Positions 52,447 to 62,631 of a DNA stretch of 64,000 bases are shown one piece after another. Position 1 is the stretch's first letter, and the number at the start of each line of letters is the position of its first letter. The stretch is from Hyaloraphidium curvatum (lineage: Eukaryota; Monoblepharomycota; Hyaloraphidiomycetes; Hyaloraphidiales; Hyaloraphidiaceae), in the NCBI GenBank assembly GCA_025558095.1, contig JAIVFI010000038.1, forward strand, positions 452,612-516,611, in the 5' to 3' direction. Made by a program: the position numbers and the translations under genes. Under the pieces are notes generated by a model. The model did no database searches and was not told the DNA's origin. It saw only the letters and a list, made by a program, of their open reading frames with translations.

Positions 52447-52536
52447 GGAAGGTGCCGGTCGGCGCGCTCGGCCGAGTGCCAGAGGGCGCACTGGCCCGAG
52501 CACAAGGCCGTGTGCGCAGCGCTAAGCGCGGTGACC
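52447..52536 (+). pseudogene. Degenerate MYND zinc-finger fragment
   Basis: The frame reads RCRSARSAECQRAHWPEHK followed by AVCAAL, the second half of a MYND finger (normally C-x-x-C ... Y-C-x-x-x-C-Q-x-x-x-W-x-x-H-K-x-x-C). The first Cys pair and the Y-C preceding S-A-E-C are missing, and the surrounding reading frame is not protein-like. It lies directly beside the truncation point of the SDR remnant, so both are probably debris of one rearrangement. The rest of 52280-52840 shows no gene. Confidence 0.5.
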
Positions 52537-52840
52537 CCTCCGATGTCTCACATGCGTCTTCTGTTGATGGACCCTCTGTCTTCTTGTCTTTTGCTTCTTG
52601 GTTCTCTGCGACGATGGGCCTCTGATGGATCTTCAATGCTGACTCCCACCGGGATCCCAGCTTTCCTTGGTCCGGCGCCGCGACAATCAACCCATGACGC
52701 GCCCCGGGCAACGTGTCGAAAATGCGGCATCCGTCGGATCGCGAGGCGGTGGCCGGCCGCGATCCGATGGCATTGCGAGAGTCTGCACAGCCACGACCCT
52801 CGATCGGGCGAGTTGGCCCGCCGGCGTTTTCGCCGCCGCG

Positions 52841-55800
52841 ATGGCGGCCCATCGCGGCCCGCCCTGGGCGGCGGCGGCGATGCTGGCCATTTTTCTGGTT
52901 TTTCCCGGGCGGACAGCGGGGCAGGCGGCGTCGGCGGGGGCGGGTTCGTGGGGCCCGGTCTTCACTCTGCCGCTCGTGCCGGCCGCGTCGGCGGCGCTCC
53001 CCGGCGAGCCGCCGCGGGTGCTCGTTTGGGCGGCGTACAACAACCTCAAGTTCGGCGGCGGCGGCGCGGTCACCCAGACGGCCGTCGTCGACGTCGCCGC
53101 GCTGTCGGCGGTGCAGTACACCGTGACAAACACCCGCCACGACGCCTTCTGCCCGGGCACGTCGGTGCTCGCCGACGGCCGGCTGCTCGTCACCGGCGGC
53201 AACTCGCCCACGCAGACGTCGGCGTACGACCCCACAGCGGGCAGCTGGACGCCCCAGGCGCCCATGGTCGTGCCGCGGGGGTACAACGGCCAGACCACGC
53301 TGGCAGACGGCACCGCCTTCGTGCTCGGCGGCAGCTGGAGCGGCGATCGTGCCCCGGACCGCATCGGCGAGCTGTTCAACCCCGCCGGCGGGGGCTGGAA
53401 ACCCCTCCCCGGCGTGTCGGCGCGGCCCATCTGGACAAACGACTCGCAGGGCAAGTTCCTGGCAGACAACCACGGCTGGTTCGTCGCCCTGCCGGGCGGC
53501 AAGGTGTTCCACGCCGGGCCCTCCAAGAACATGAACTGGATCACCACCTCGGGACAGGGGACCATTTCCCCCGCAGGCCGCCGCGGCGATGCCGACGACC
53601 AGATGTGCGGCGGCGCGGTGGTATTCGACGCCGAGCGCCGCCTGCTGGTGGCCTTCGGCGGGGCGCGGGACTACAACTCGGGCAACTTCAACGCCACGGG
53701 TGCCACCTACGTGATCGACTACTCCTCCGAGGGCGCCGCCGACGCCGCCGTCGCGCGGAGCGGCGACATGCTCCACCCCCGCTCCTTCCACACCGCCGTG
53801 CTCCTCCCCGACGGCACCGTCATGGCGGTCGGCGGCATGCGGCTCCCCGTGCCCTTCACCGACGCCACCGCCGTCATGGTCCCCGAGCTGTGGGACCCGG
53901 CCACGGGCAACTGGACGGAACTCGCCCCGATGAACGTGCCGCGGTGCTACCACTCCTCCGCCGTGCTGATGCCGGACGGCCGCGTGTTTGCCGGCGGGGG
54001 CGGGCTGTGCCAGGTTGACTGCCCCGCGGGGGTCAACCACCCCGACGCGCAGATCTACGCGCCGGGGTACCTCCTCGAAGACGACGGCACCCTCCGCCCC
54101 CGCGTGGCCATCCTCTCCGCCCCCGATACGCTGGAAAACGGGACCGCGGAGGTGCTCACCGACGCCCCCGCCGCTTCCTTCTCCCTGATCCGCTACGGCG
54201 TCTCGACGCACTCCGTCAACAACGACCAGCGCCGCATCGTGCCCACCATCCTCTCCTCCTCCAACACATCGTCCAACGCCAAGCTCTACACCATCGCGTT
54301 CCCCTCGGATCCTGGGATCCTCCTCCCCGGCCCGTGGATGCTGTTTGCCTTGGATCCGAGGGGGACGCCCAGCCTTGCGAGGACGGTGCTCGCGCCGGGG
54401 GAGCTGCCGCCGCCGTGGCCGCGGACGAGCACGAGGACGAGGACCAGCAGCACGTCGAGGACGAGGACGACGAGCCTTTCTCGCACCCGTTCCACGTCCA
54501 CGGCGTCGGAAACGTCGACCACCATCATGCCCTCGACGTCTGTTAGTGGGGAGAGCCCGGTGCCGTCCTGGGATCCGTCGGCGGAGGTACTACGCCCCGC
54601 CGCGCACGGGGTCCCGCTGGTGCTGATCGTCGCTGCCGTCGACAGAGCACCCCGGTAACGCCGTCCGTGGGGAGCACGGCGTCGGGCGGCGCGGTGCGGG
54701 CGCCGACCGCCGTGACCTCGTCCCTCACCGCGGCTGCGAGCGCCGGCACGCAGACGGATACCGCCTCAGCCGCGGGCGCGGGCAGCATCCCGTCGATGCT
54801 CTCCACCGCGCAGATGTCGGAGACCGAAAGCGTGACATCATCCAGCAGCTTCGCGTCGCCGACCTCGGAGAAGTCGAGCCAAACCCCGTCGAGCACCTCC
54901 GCTGCCGACGCCTCCTCCACGTCGAGCGGCACGCCGTCGAGCACTTCCGGCACCGGCACTTCCCCGACGTGGAGCCAGTCGGGGACGGCGACGTCGTCGA
55001 GCGCCACGGGGACGGCGAGCCAAACCCCCTCGAGCACGGACACGTCCTCGACGGCGAGCCGCACCCGGACAAGCAGCTCCGCGACGCACACCCCCTCCAG
55101 CTCGACGGAAACGGAGAGCCGCACCCCGTCCACTTCTTCGGCCACCCCGAGCTCCTCGACCTACTCCGCGACTGCCAGCGGGACGCCTTCGAGCACGACG
55201 GCGACGGCGAGCTCGTCGACATCCTCGGCGACGGAAAGCCGCACCCTTTCGAGCACTTCGCGCACGGAGACCTCGTCGTCCGCCTCGGAGACGGCCAGCC
55301 GGACGCCGTCGAGCACCTCCGCGAGGCATACACGTTCCTCCACCTCGGCGACCGCGAGCCGCACCCCATCCACTTCTTCGGCCACGCCGAGCTCGTCGAC
55401 CACCTCCGCGACTTCCAGCGGGACGCCGTCGAGCACCTCCGCCACGCATACACCTTCCTCCACCTCGTCGGAATCCGAGAGCCGCACTCCGACCACGTCT
55501 TCTGCGACGCGGAGCCCATCGAGCAGCTCGGATACCGCCAGCCGGACGCCTTCGAGCACCACGGCGACCGCGAGCTCCTCGACCTCCTCGTCGACGGCCA
55601 GCCGGACACCTTCGAGCATCACGGCCACGGCGAGCTCTTCGACCTCCTCGGCGACGGATAGCAGCACCCGCTCGAGCACGTCGCGCACGGATACTTCGTC
55701 GACCTCCTCGGCGAGGGCCACACCTTCAAGCACATCCGAGACCCGGACCTCCTCGACGAGCTCCTCGACAGCAAGCCATACCCCCTCGAGGACGCCCACC

Positions 55801-56289
55801 ACCAGCACCACCGCGACGCCGAGCTCCTCGAGCGCGTCGGCGACGGCCAGCGGGACCCCGTCGACGACCTCTTCGACCGCAACACCCACCCCCTCGAGCA
55901 CATCGGCGACGGAGACCCCGACCACGAGCTCTGCGACCGCCAGCCGGACCCCATCCAGCACCACCGCGACGCACGCCCCTTCGACGACCTCGGGCACCGC
56001 GAGCCGGACGCCCCGCAGCGACCCCGCGCCCGGCACCTCGCGGCCCGCTGCATCCGCGCGCCGCACGACCGCGCGGGGCAGCGCGGCTCCCAGGCCGCGG
56101 ACCACGGTCAGGAGGAGGACGTTGGCGAGGAGGACGACGACGCGGCGGAGGACGACGACGCGGCGGAGGACGACGACGCGGCGGAGGACGAGCAAGCGGA
56201 GGAGCTCGGCGAAGAGGAGGACGACCGCGAAAGGGAAGACGACCGCAAAGAGGAGGACCACGTCGCGGAGGGGCGTCCCGGCGGGCTAG
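52841..56289 (+). CDS. Secreted copper-radical oxidase (glyoxal/galactose oxidase-like, AA5) with a giant Ser/Thr stalk and Arg/Thr tail
   Basis: Two exons: 52841-54541 and 54646-56289, joined in phase 0 across a 104-bp intron, giving 1114 aa. A signal peptide (AAAAMLAIFLVFPGRTAG) precedes a kelch-type beta-propeller. Likely cofactor residues are Cys104 (HDAFCPGTSVL) cross-linked to Tyr148 (VPRGYNGQTTLADG), axial Tyr in PRCYHSSAVLMPDG and His in VSTHSVNNDQRRI, followed by the C-terminal DUF1929-like domain (PSDPGILLPGPWMLFALDPR). From residue about 527 an approximately 490-residue stalk is almost only Ser/Thr with Ala, Pro and Glu (SSTSRTRTTSLSRTRSTSTA and many near repeats), surely O-glycosylated. 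It ends with about 60 residues of Arg/Thr/Lys (RRTTTRRRTTTRRRTTTRRR). Such oxidases make H2O2 at the wall. An upstream in-frame ATG at 52694 exists but lacks the signal-peptide position. Confidence 0.82.
56133..56186 (+). repeat. 18-bp tandem repeat coding Arg/Thr tail
   Basis: Three perfect copies of GACGACGACGCGGCGGAG, within the 3' end of the oxidase gene. In the gene's frame they encode R-T-T-T-R-R units. The repeat is followed by looser Lys/Arg/Ser/Thr sequence. It is likely prone to length change by slippage. Confidence 0.9.
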
Positions 56290-56383
56290 GCGGTGCGAGG
56301 ATGCTTGGCATGCTTGTTGATATCCTATCTATGTATCCGATCGCGCGCGGTGGACGCGATTAATTGGAAGCAGGCTGCGATCG

Positions 56384-57310
56384 ATGGATGACGGGTTCCG
56401 CAGCGGGCGGCGATCGGTGCCGCGCCCAACCCCACCGATGGGTCCCGCACGCCTCGGCGCGTCGCATCTCGCCGCCGCGACGTCTGGCTTCCTCCTCGCG
56501 CTCCTCCTCCTCCCCGCCCCGCCGTGCGCGCCGTGCGGGTGCGACCCCGCCGAGTCTTCCTCCCTCCGCGCCCAGCTGGATTCGCTGCGCGCGCAGTTCT
56601 CCCGCGCCGCGTGCCGCGACGAGAACGCCACGGCGGCATCGGGCGCGTGGTGCGTGTTCCCCTCTCAGAAGGGGGAGATGCTCGCGCCCGGGCACCCGAT
56701 GGCGCGCGAGCCGCACTGGCCGGCCGACGCGGGGATGGCGGGCTTCCTCCTCCGGCTGTTCCCGCCGGGCTGCGAGGTGCTCGATCTGGGCGCAGGCGTC
56801 GGGCAGTACGGGCACTATTTCGCGCAAAGGAACGCGTCGTTCTCCTGGCGAGGCGTCGACGGCGCGCTGAACGGCCCCGAATTCACGCGCGGGTTCGTCG
56901 CCCACGCCGAGCTCTCGGTGCCGATCGCGGTGCGGAGCGAGCCGTTCGATTGGGTCATGTCGCTCGAGGTCGCAGAGCACCTGCCGAAAAAGGCCGAGCC
57001 GGTGTTCCTGGACAACGTCGCGCGGCACGCGGCCTGCGGGGCCGTCATCTCGTGGGCCGTCCCCGGGCAGGGCGGGCACGGACACCTCAACGAACGCCCC
57101 GCTTCCTACGTTGCCGAGCGCATGAAGGAGCTGGGGTTCGTGGACGTGCCGGAGGCCACGGCGGACGCGAGGAAGGCCGCCAAGTACTGGTGGCTGCAGC
57201 GGACCGCGTGGGTGTTCCGGCGGGCGGAGCCCGCGAGGAGGTGCAGGCCGCTGCAAGGGTACCCGGACGCGGGGAGGACGGGGACGGTGAAGGCGGGACC
57301 GGGGCATTGA
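56384..57310 (+). CDS. Membrane-anchored SAM-dependent methyltransferase
   Basis: Single exon, 308 aa. A type II anchor (LAAATSGFLLALLLLPAPPC) is followed by a short coiled-coil-like stem (SSSLRAQLDSLRAQFSRAAC) and a Rossmann methyltransferase: motif I CEVLDLGAGVGQYGHYF, acidic loop WRGVDGALNGPEFT, motif IV-like FDWVMSLEVAEHLPKKAEP and ISWAVPGQGGHGHLNERPAS. It probably acts in the Golgi or at the surface on a glycan or small molecule. It resembles a family of lumenal methyltransferases found in fungi and animals, but I cannot name the substrate. The start may instead be Met at 56438. It is convergent with the PRISE gene, with 41 bp between stops. Confidence 0.75.
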   Translation: MDDGFRSGRRSVPRPTPPMGPARLGASHLAAATSGFLLALLLLPAPPCAPCGCDPAESSSLRAQLDSLRAQFSRAACRDENATAASGAWCVFPSQKGEMLAPGHPMAREPHWPADAGMAGFLLRLFPPGCEVLDLGAGVGQYGHYFAQRNASFSWRGVDGALNGPEFTRGFVAHAELSVPIAVRSEPFDWVMSLEVAEHLPKKAEPVFLDNVARHAACGAVISWAVPGQGGHGHLNERPASYVAERMKELGFVDVPEATADARKAAKYWWLQRTAWVFRRAEPARRCRPLQGYPDAGRTGTVKAGPGH

Positions 57311-57351
57311 CCTGTATCCCGCAACCCGTGCCGCCAAAAGGGAGCCTCCCT

Positions 57352-58848
57352 TCAAAGCTTGAACGCCTGCATCGCGGCCTGCCTGCCCGGCACCGTCTTC
57401 GGGAACACGCCGTCCGCGACCATCCGGTCGAAGATGTCGTAGAACGTCTCCTCCTGCTCCGATCGTGGGCGTCAGCGGCGGTCCGGGTGGCAAAGCGGAG
57501 GGGAACCCACGGCATCCCAGTACCTGGTATAGCCGAGCCTGCGGACCTTGGTCATGGACTGCCACATTGCCTCGCCGTTGGAGTTGAAGAAGTACTGTAG
57601 GGGAGCGGCGGGATGTCAGGCCGCCCGCCGCCGCCCCGGACGAGCACGAACCTGGAGGAAATCCCACGGCAGCGCGGCCTTGTGCAGCGACGGATCAAAG
57701 CTTGGATCGTCCTTCCCTATGCCGCTCTTCTTGCACCCCTCGAACGCGGGTCCGATGGCGTCGTACGGGATCCGGTCCACGGCCAGCTCCGTCATCGTTC
57801 CCTTCTGGCCGCTCACCAGTTTCTCCATCTCCTGCAGCGTCGGCACCTCGCAGCCAAAGTACGCGCCCACGCGGGGCCACAGGTACCGCGTCATGTAGAT
57901 GTCCTCGCTGGCCGCGTTGAGCACCTCCCCCGCGCATTTGTCGCTGAGCGACGCCCAGAGGTTGAGGTCCGCGAGCAAGCGCGCGTCGGTGCCCTGCCCA
58001 AAGCCCCGGTACCCGTGGATGTTGCCCGGCCAGACCAGCGGCTTGCCGAGGAGCTTGTGGGCAAACACAAAGACGGCGAGGGAGGTGACGAAGCTCTGCT
58101 GGGACTGGCGCGTCCACCCGTAGATGCCCATCGGCAGGGTGACGGTCCAGGTGAAGCCGTGCTTCCTGCCGAGGGCGACGGCGAGGTTGTACTGCGCGGT
58201 GTAGAAGGGGGCGCGGCCGGGGGCGGGGCCCTCGGATTTGGTGGGCGGCGTCGGGATCTCGCGCTGGGGGAGCGCGGGGACGGGCTCGTCGGGGTCGCGC
58301 CAGTACCTGGACGAGATGGGGGGGGGAATGACACGTCAGCACGCGTGCAAGGCAGTTCCGAGGTTCGGCCGACCATTTCTCGCCGAGCTGGAGCAGCACG
58401 CGCTTGAGGCCCCCGTTGGTCGCGGCCACCACCGCCCGGACACATTTGTCGAACATGACCTTGTTGATCTCGGTCTCCTGCGGATGGCCCCAGCCGTCCG
58501 CCAGCACGTAGGCTCCCCTGCATCCGATCCGGGGCGGTCAGCAGTGCGAGTGGCACGTTCTGCTAGCAAACCGACCCACCAGTAGAGCACCGTCACCCCC
58601 GCGCACCCGGCCTCGACGAACTTGCGCGTGAGCTCCTCGACGCTCTCCTCCGCCAGGTCCGCCGTGGCCCACGACAGCTTGCCCCCCGTCTCCAGCACGC
58701 CCGCCGGCAGGTCCTTCTTGACCCAGTCGGGGTTGGGCGGCCGGCGCGAGGTGCCGACGCAGCGCGCGAATTCGTTGCCGGCGAGGATGCGCTCCACCAT
58801 GTAGGAGCCGGTGACGCCGTTGGCGCCGGTGACGAGCGCGACGGCCAT
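57352..58848 (-). CDS. PRISE-family reductase (progesterone 5-beta-reductase / iridoid synthase-like, SDR superfamily)
   Basis: Five exons: 58580-58848, 58374-58517, 57652-58306, 57511-57594 and 57352-57453, giving 417 aa. NAD(P)-binding: MAVALVTGANGVTGSYMVER, with the next motif CVGTSRRPPNPDWVKKD. PRISE landmarks follow: QLGEKWYWRDPDEPVPALP (restored by splicing), LPMGIYGWTRQSQQSFVTSL (containing the atypical catalytic Tyr region) and the C-terminal GYTRYWDAEETFYDIFDRM, restored by the last splice, whose donor GTGGGT was chosen to fit this string. Fungal members reduce activated C=C bonds in enones; the physiological substrate is unknown. Introns are 57-67 bp. No targeting peptide. Confidence 0.88.
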
Positions 58849-58947
58849 CTTTATGCGCGTTTGGCGGGCCGGGACAGCGGCGTTGGTCTGGGAGACACGC
58901 GGATGTGGCGGGCCAAATCCGCCCGGGGGCCAGCTCGCTGCGGTCTC

Positions 58948-59700
58948 ATGGCCAATCTGGCGCGAATTCCGGATCCCCGGTTCTCGCTCATGTCGTCCAG
59001 CGGGGAAACGTCGTCTTCCCCGCCGCTGACAACAGCGGCCCGCCGCTGTCGCCGCCGCGAAGCCAAGGACAGCGGTGCCGTCGAAGAGGACCGCGCCCAA
59101 AGGCAAAAGCGGGCGAAGCTCCCCCCCCACACTGCGCTGGAACTCGAGCTGTTTCCGCCGAATGAACTCCCCGGGAAGGAGCAGCGCGAGAAAGCGAAGC
59201 ATCCGCCAGTGCGGAAGCGCACCCGGGCCAAGGCGCGTCTGCGCTGCAAAATGGATGTGGACCGTGCCCACGAGCGGTTCTTGGACATTACTTCCAAGGT
59301 TGCTTCCAAGGTCCCCAACACCAAAGATTCCTCCGGATCGACTCCGGAGGACACGTCGAGCAACGCAGACGTGTACTCGTCGCTGCCCGTGTCGTCGACC
59401 GCGGACGAATCAGATCACAGGTTCTCCCCTAGTCTGCATCGACAGCTTGACGCTGCCGCGGCGCGACGGGAGGCACACGCTGCCACTTTCTTCGACCATC
59501 GCAAGGAAAAGTTCTCGTTTCGAGCTCCTGCTCGGGAACCAAGTGGGATCGTGCAGAGACCTGTCACCAGGGAACCGTACCTCACGTCGAGCGATACTTT
59601 CCCCGAGGCCGTGGAAGACGACACGGTAGATCAACCAGAATCCACAGGGTCAGATGAATCGCGGTGTTCGGGATCGGACGAATCGGTCACTTCCATGTGA
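58948..59700 (+). CDS. Hypothetical hydrophilic, disordered protein
   Basis: Single exon, 250 aa from ATG 58948 (the frame is open to 58861 without an ATG other than 58903). It is rich in Ser, Arg, Lys and Glu with no hydrophobic core: ARRCRRREAKDSGAVEEDRA, RKRTRAKARLRCKMDVDRAH, a Ser/Asp-rich middle and an acidic Ser tail (STGSDESRCSGSDESVTSM). A basic cluster could be a nuclear localisation signal. Codon use is less GC-extreme than in genes to the left. It is head-to-head with the PRISE gene. No family recognised. Confidence 0.45.
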   Translation: MANLARIPDPRFSLMSSSGETSSSPPLTTAARRCRRREAKDSGAVEEDRAQRQKRAKLPPHTALELELFPPNELPGKEQREKAKHPPVRKRTRAKARLRCKMDVDRAHERFLDITSKVASKVPNTKDSSGSTPEDTSSNADVYSSLPVSSTADESDHRFSPSLHRQLDAAAARREAHAATFFDHRKEKFSFRAPAREPSGIVQRPVTREPYLTSSDTFPEAVEDDTVDQPESTGSDESRCSGSDESVTSM

Positions 59701-59851
59701 TCGAGGGCTGAACTCTTTCGACGCAAAGGTGAACGTCGCGTGGACGGACGTCGATCGGCGATGGCAGCCCGTGCATCTTTGCACGAAAAGTGGAGAGAAG
59801 ATTGCGAGGCCCAACACATGGTCGCAGCCGTGCCCAACTACTTGAAACACA

Positions 59852-62214
59852 CTAGAAAACCGTCCGCCGCCGGATCGGACCGACGGAAGCGGCCTCGACC
59901 TCATCCTCACGCATGCCAACACCGAGGTACCATCCCAAGGCGGTGACGCGGAAAGCCAAGGGGATCTTGGAATCGAACTCGACCTTGGTGCGGCCGTCGG
60001 TGCCGGAGGCAAGCTGCTCGAGCGTCGAGATTCGGATCTTGAAGGTGACGATGTAAACCTCGGCAGCGTACTGCCGCACATAGCGGGGTCCGTCGAAGAG
60101 GGTGCCGAGGTCGCCGCCACCGCCGTGAGAAAAGCGCTCATCAAACATTTGAATAGCCCGGACGGCTTGCATGTGGTGATGGTTCTCGACGATGTAGACG
60201 GATTCGAACACAAGGCTGGTACCCGAGACTTTCACCTGGTACAGGGCACGGACCATCAGCACGCTGCAATGCACACGCAAGCAAAGCGACGTACCTGCGC
60301 GTTCCGCAGCCCTGGCAGGCGGCACGCGGCGCGGAACACCTTCAATGTCGAACCTCGGTCCTTGGCGGCCTTCTTGCCGGTCACGAACGAGGCGGGAAGG
60401 CGGACACTCAGGTCGTCCGCCAGCTGCACCACCACAAACTCCGCGGTTGGGTCGCGCTCGTCGGGAATGGACGGACCGAGCCCGGTCATGGTGACGTGAA
60501 CGATCGGCTGCAAAGCGAAGCAACTGAGCGGGAAAGTATCGCGCGAGGGGCACGAATTACCTGAGAAATGTCGTCGAGCTTCCTGTCGAGCATCGCATCA
60601 TCCGCTTCGTCACCTCGCCCATAGTCGTGTTGGTGCAGGATGTGATCCTTCATCTTGCTTGTCAAACCTCCCTTGCCCTTGTCTAGCCAAGCCCACGGGC
60701 AGTTCAGAAGATAACACGAGTACTCGTCCTTGCCCGTCACTTCGTTTCTTCGAGTCAAGAAGAACTGGTGGAGAGGCGACGAATTGTTGCTGGTCAAGGC
60801 GGCCACGTTGATCTTCATTGACTCCTTGAGCTTGAAGACCTCGTCCGTGATCTTGGCCTGCGAAAGCCTGTGAGAACCGGGAAGAAAACGCGGTGCCGCG
60901 AGGCGGACGCACTGGATCGACTGCCTCGGTCCACCTTATTGGCTTGCGGCCAGACGATGGCCTGGATTTCGGCTCCTTCTTGGGCTCGGCTGGTTTCTTG
61001 GGCGCCGGCGGCTTCTGCTTCTTATGTAGCGGGTCCAGTGGTGGCTTTTGGTTTGCCCCTGCGCGCACAGTTGTCACGAGACGTGCAGCAAACGGGGGGA
61101 CGGCGCCGTACGTTTGAGCCCCTGCTGCTTCGTCGGTGGCGGCGGTACGGGTGGCTCTGCTGTTGCATTGAGCGGGAGCGTCACGACGACATGCAGCAGC
61201 GTAGGGGCGAACGGTACCTTACCTGATTCGGACTCCGTCGGAGCCTTGGGCGGCCCCTTCCCCTTCTTCGTCTTCTTCCTCTTCGGGTAGATGTCACTGT
61301 CCTCGTCACTGCTGCCCCCCTTCCGACGCTTGAGCTTGCGCCTCCCCGAGTTGTCGGTGTCGGAATCATCGTCTGTTGAAACGCCTAAGCACCATCAGCT
61401 GCTGTCGCTCGCCCAGGCGCGCCCAGCACGACTGCACGACCTACCACCACCAGTACGGCCACCGAACCCGGAGTCTCCGGTGCCGGAGTCCCCCGCGTCT
61501 TTGCCTCCCATGTCGCCCTCGCCACGCTCAGCCAGGACCTCCACTGGATCATCCTTGCCCCCACGGTCCTCGGAAGCTGCTCAAGTGGGGGCATGGTCGG
61601 TGGGTCTGCCGCGAGCCAATCTGCTTCCCGGCGAGACCAACCGTTCGCTGCGGCCCGGTCCGCCTCCTCGCGTTCCAGCTCATCCTTTTCCTCGTCCGAC
61701 GATTCTTCCGCCGGGTTGTCTAAAGAAGGACCAAGGCAAACGGCGCGAGTAAGAGTCCCCCGTCGCGTCGGCGGAAGACGCGCCCATTAACCGTCGGGAT
61801 CTGGCTCGAAGTACTTGCGAGCGCGCGGCTTTGCTCCGTGGGCGCCGGCCTCTGCTGCCTTCCCAGAAGCGGGCTGCTTGGGGCTCGAAGGAGACGACGT
61901 GCCGTCTGCCGCCGCGGCAGCCGAATGCTCGACCTGGGACGCCGCACCGCCTGTTCGGCATCTGGTGGTAAGCCAAGAACGTGCCCGTTCCGTGACACGA
62001 CCCATACCGTCGTCTGCACCGAATGGCATCGGAAAACCGGGGGACGACGGGCGTTGTTGGGCAGCGGGAGCGGCGTTCCGAGTTCCGGTCCCTGAGGAGT
62101 CAAACGAGGGGCTAAGTCTCATCGACGCGAAAGGAAGCTAAGGATGCTCACTGCTGTCCTGGTTCTTGCCGTTTCCTCCTTCAGACGGCGTGTCGGGCGC
62201 CGCAGGTGAGGCCG
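59852..62214 (-). CDS. Many-exon nuclear-type protein: disordered acidic/basic N-terminal half and a C-terminal globular part with a CxxxxC...H...H motif (5' end unresolved)
   Basis: Eleven consistent exons: 62152-62214, 62008-62091, 61792-61950, 61642-61719, 61445-61576, 61223-61372, 61112-61156, 60913-61058, 60561-60857, 60295-60507 and 59852-60235, together 583 residues. Introns are 53-72 bp; the first seven are all phase 1, the last three phase 0. The N-terminal half is disordered: ARKYFEPDPDDNPAEESSDE, then a DDDSDTDNSGRRKLKRRKGG stretch, YPKRKKTKKGKGPPKAP and Pro/Lys-rich KKQKPPAPKKPAEPKKEPKS. The C-terminal 300 residues are folded-looking, with YSCYLLNCPWAWLDKGKGGL followed by MKDHILHQHDYGRG, a possible C2HH zinc finger. 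A first exon must lie upstream; an Arg/Gly-rich stretch at 62300-62440 (RGGRDGRGRGGRGRGKG) is a candidate, but no ATG was found for it. Likely RNA- or chromatin-associated (inference). Confidence 0.6.
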
Positions 62215-62594
62215 CTAAGCGCATAGGGGATATGTGAGCTCATGGGCGCACGTGCAGCGGAAGGGCGGAGACACTGACTGGCCCCGCGGTTTTCCGCACG
62301 CACGCCCCGAGCCGGCCTGCTGGGCGAGGACGTCGCGCTCGTTGCGCCTTTGCCACGTCCGCGTCCACCGCGTCCGCGTCCGTCGCGTCCACCGCGTTCC
62401 TGGGGGCCGCCGCCGCGTCCGCCACCGGTTTTGGCCTTAGCCGATCGCCACCCTCGCCATTGGTCGACTCGCACGCTGCTTCGCAGGTTCCGCGAGCGGG
62501 CCAAGGGAAAAAGGGGACGAGAAGTCAAAGGCGAAGGGAAGGCAGATGGAAGGAAAGCGGTCCTGCAACGGTGGGCGGTGTTCGCTTGACGCAG

Positions 62595-62631
62595 CCCTGG
62601 CCGGCGCAGTCGCCAGCAGCGTCCGCTCCCA
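62595..62631. repeat. Diverged direct repeat, copy 1
   Basis: 37 bp starting CCCTGGCCGGCGCAGTCGCC. It matches the copy at 63609-63645 at 34 of 37 positions by eye, same orientation, about 1 kb apart. Similarity continues weakly for about 20 bp afterwards (TTATGATAAGAG versus CTAACGATAAAAG). Confidence 0.75.

Noticed and set aside
54969-55661. A plus-strand frame rich in Gly-Asp-Gly and His within the stalk exon
   Set aside because: Alternate frame of the same repeat DNA. The Ser/Thr frame is the one continuous with the oxidase.
55161-56261. A 366-codon minus-strand frame with repeated LEGVRLAV-like units opposite the oxidase stalk
   Set aside because: The regular repeats come from the Ser/Thr codon repeat read backwards. 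No start context and no splice partner; the plus frame connects to a signal-peptide enzyme.
57481-57530. GTACTG donor at the end of PRISE exon 4
   Set aside because: No acceptor restores the frame; the GTGGGT donor further on gives the family string GYTRYWDAEETF.
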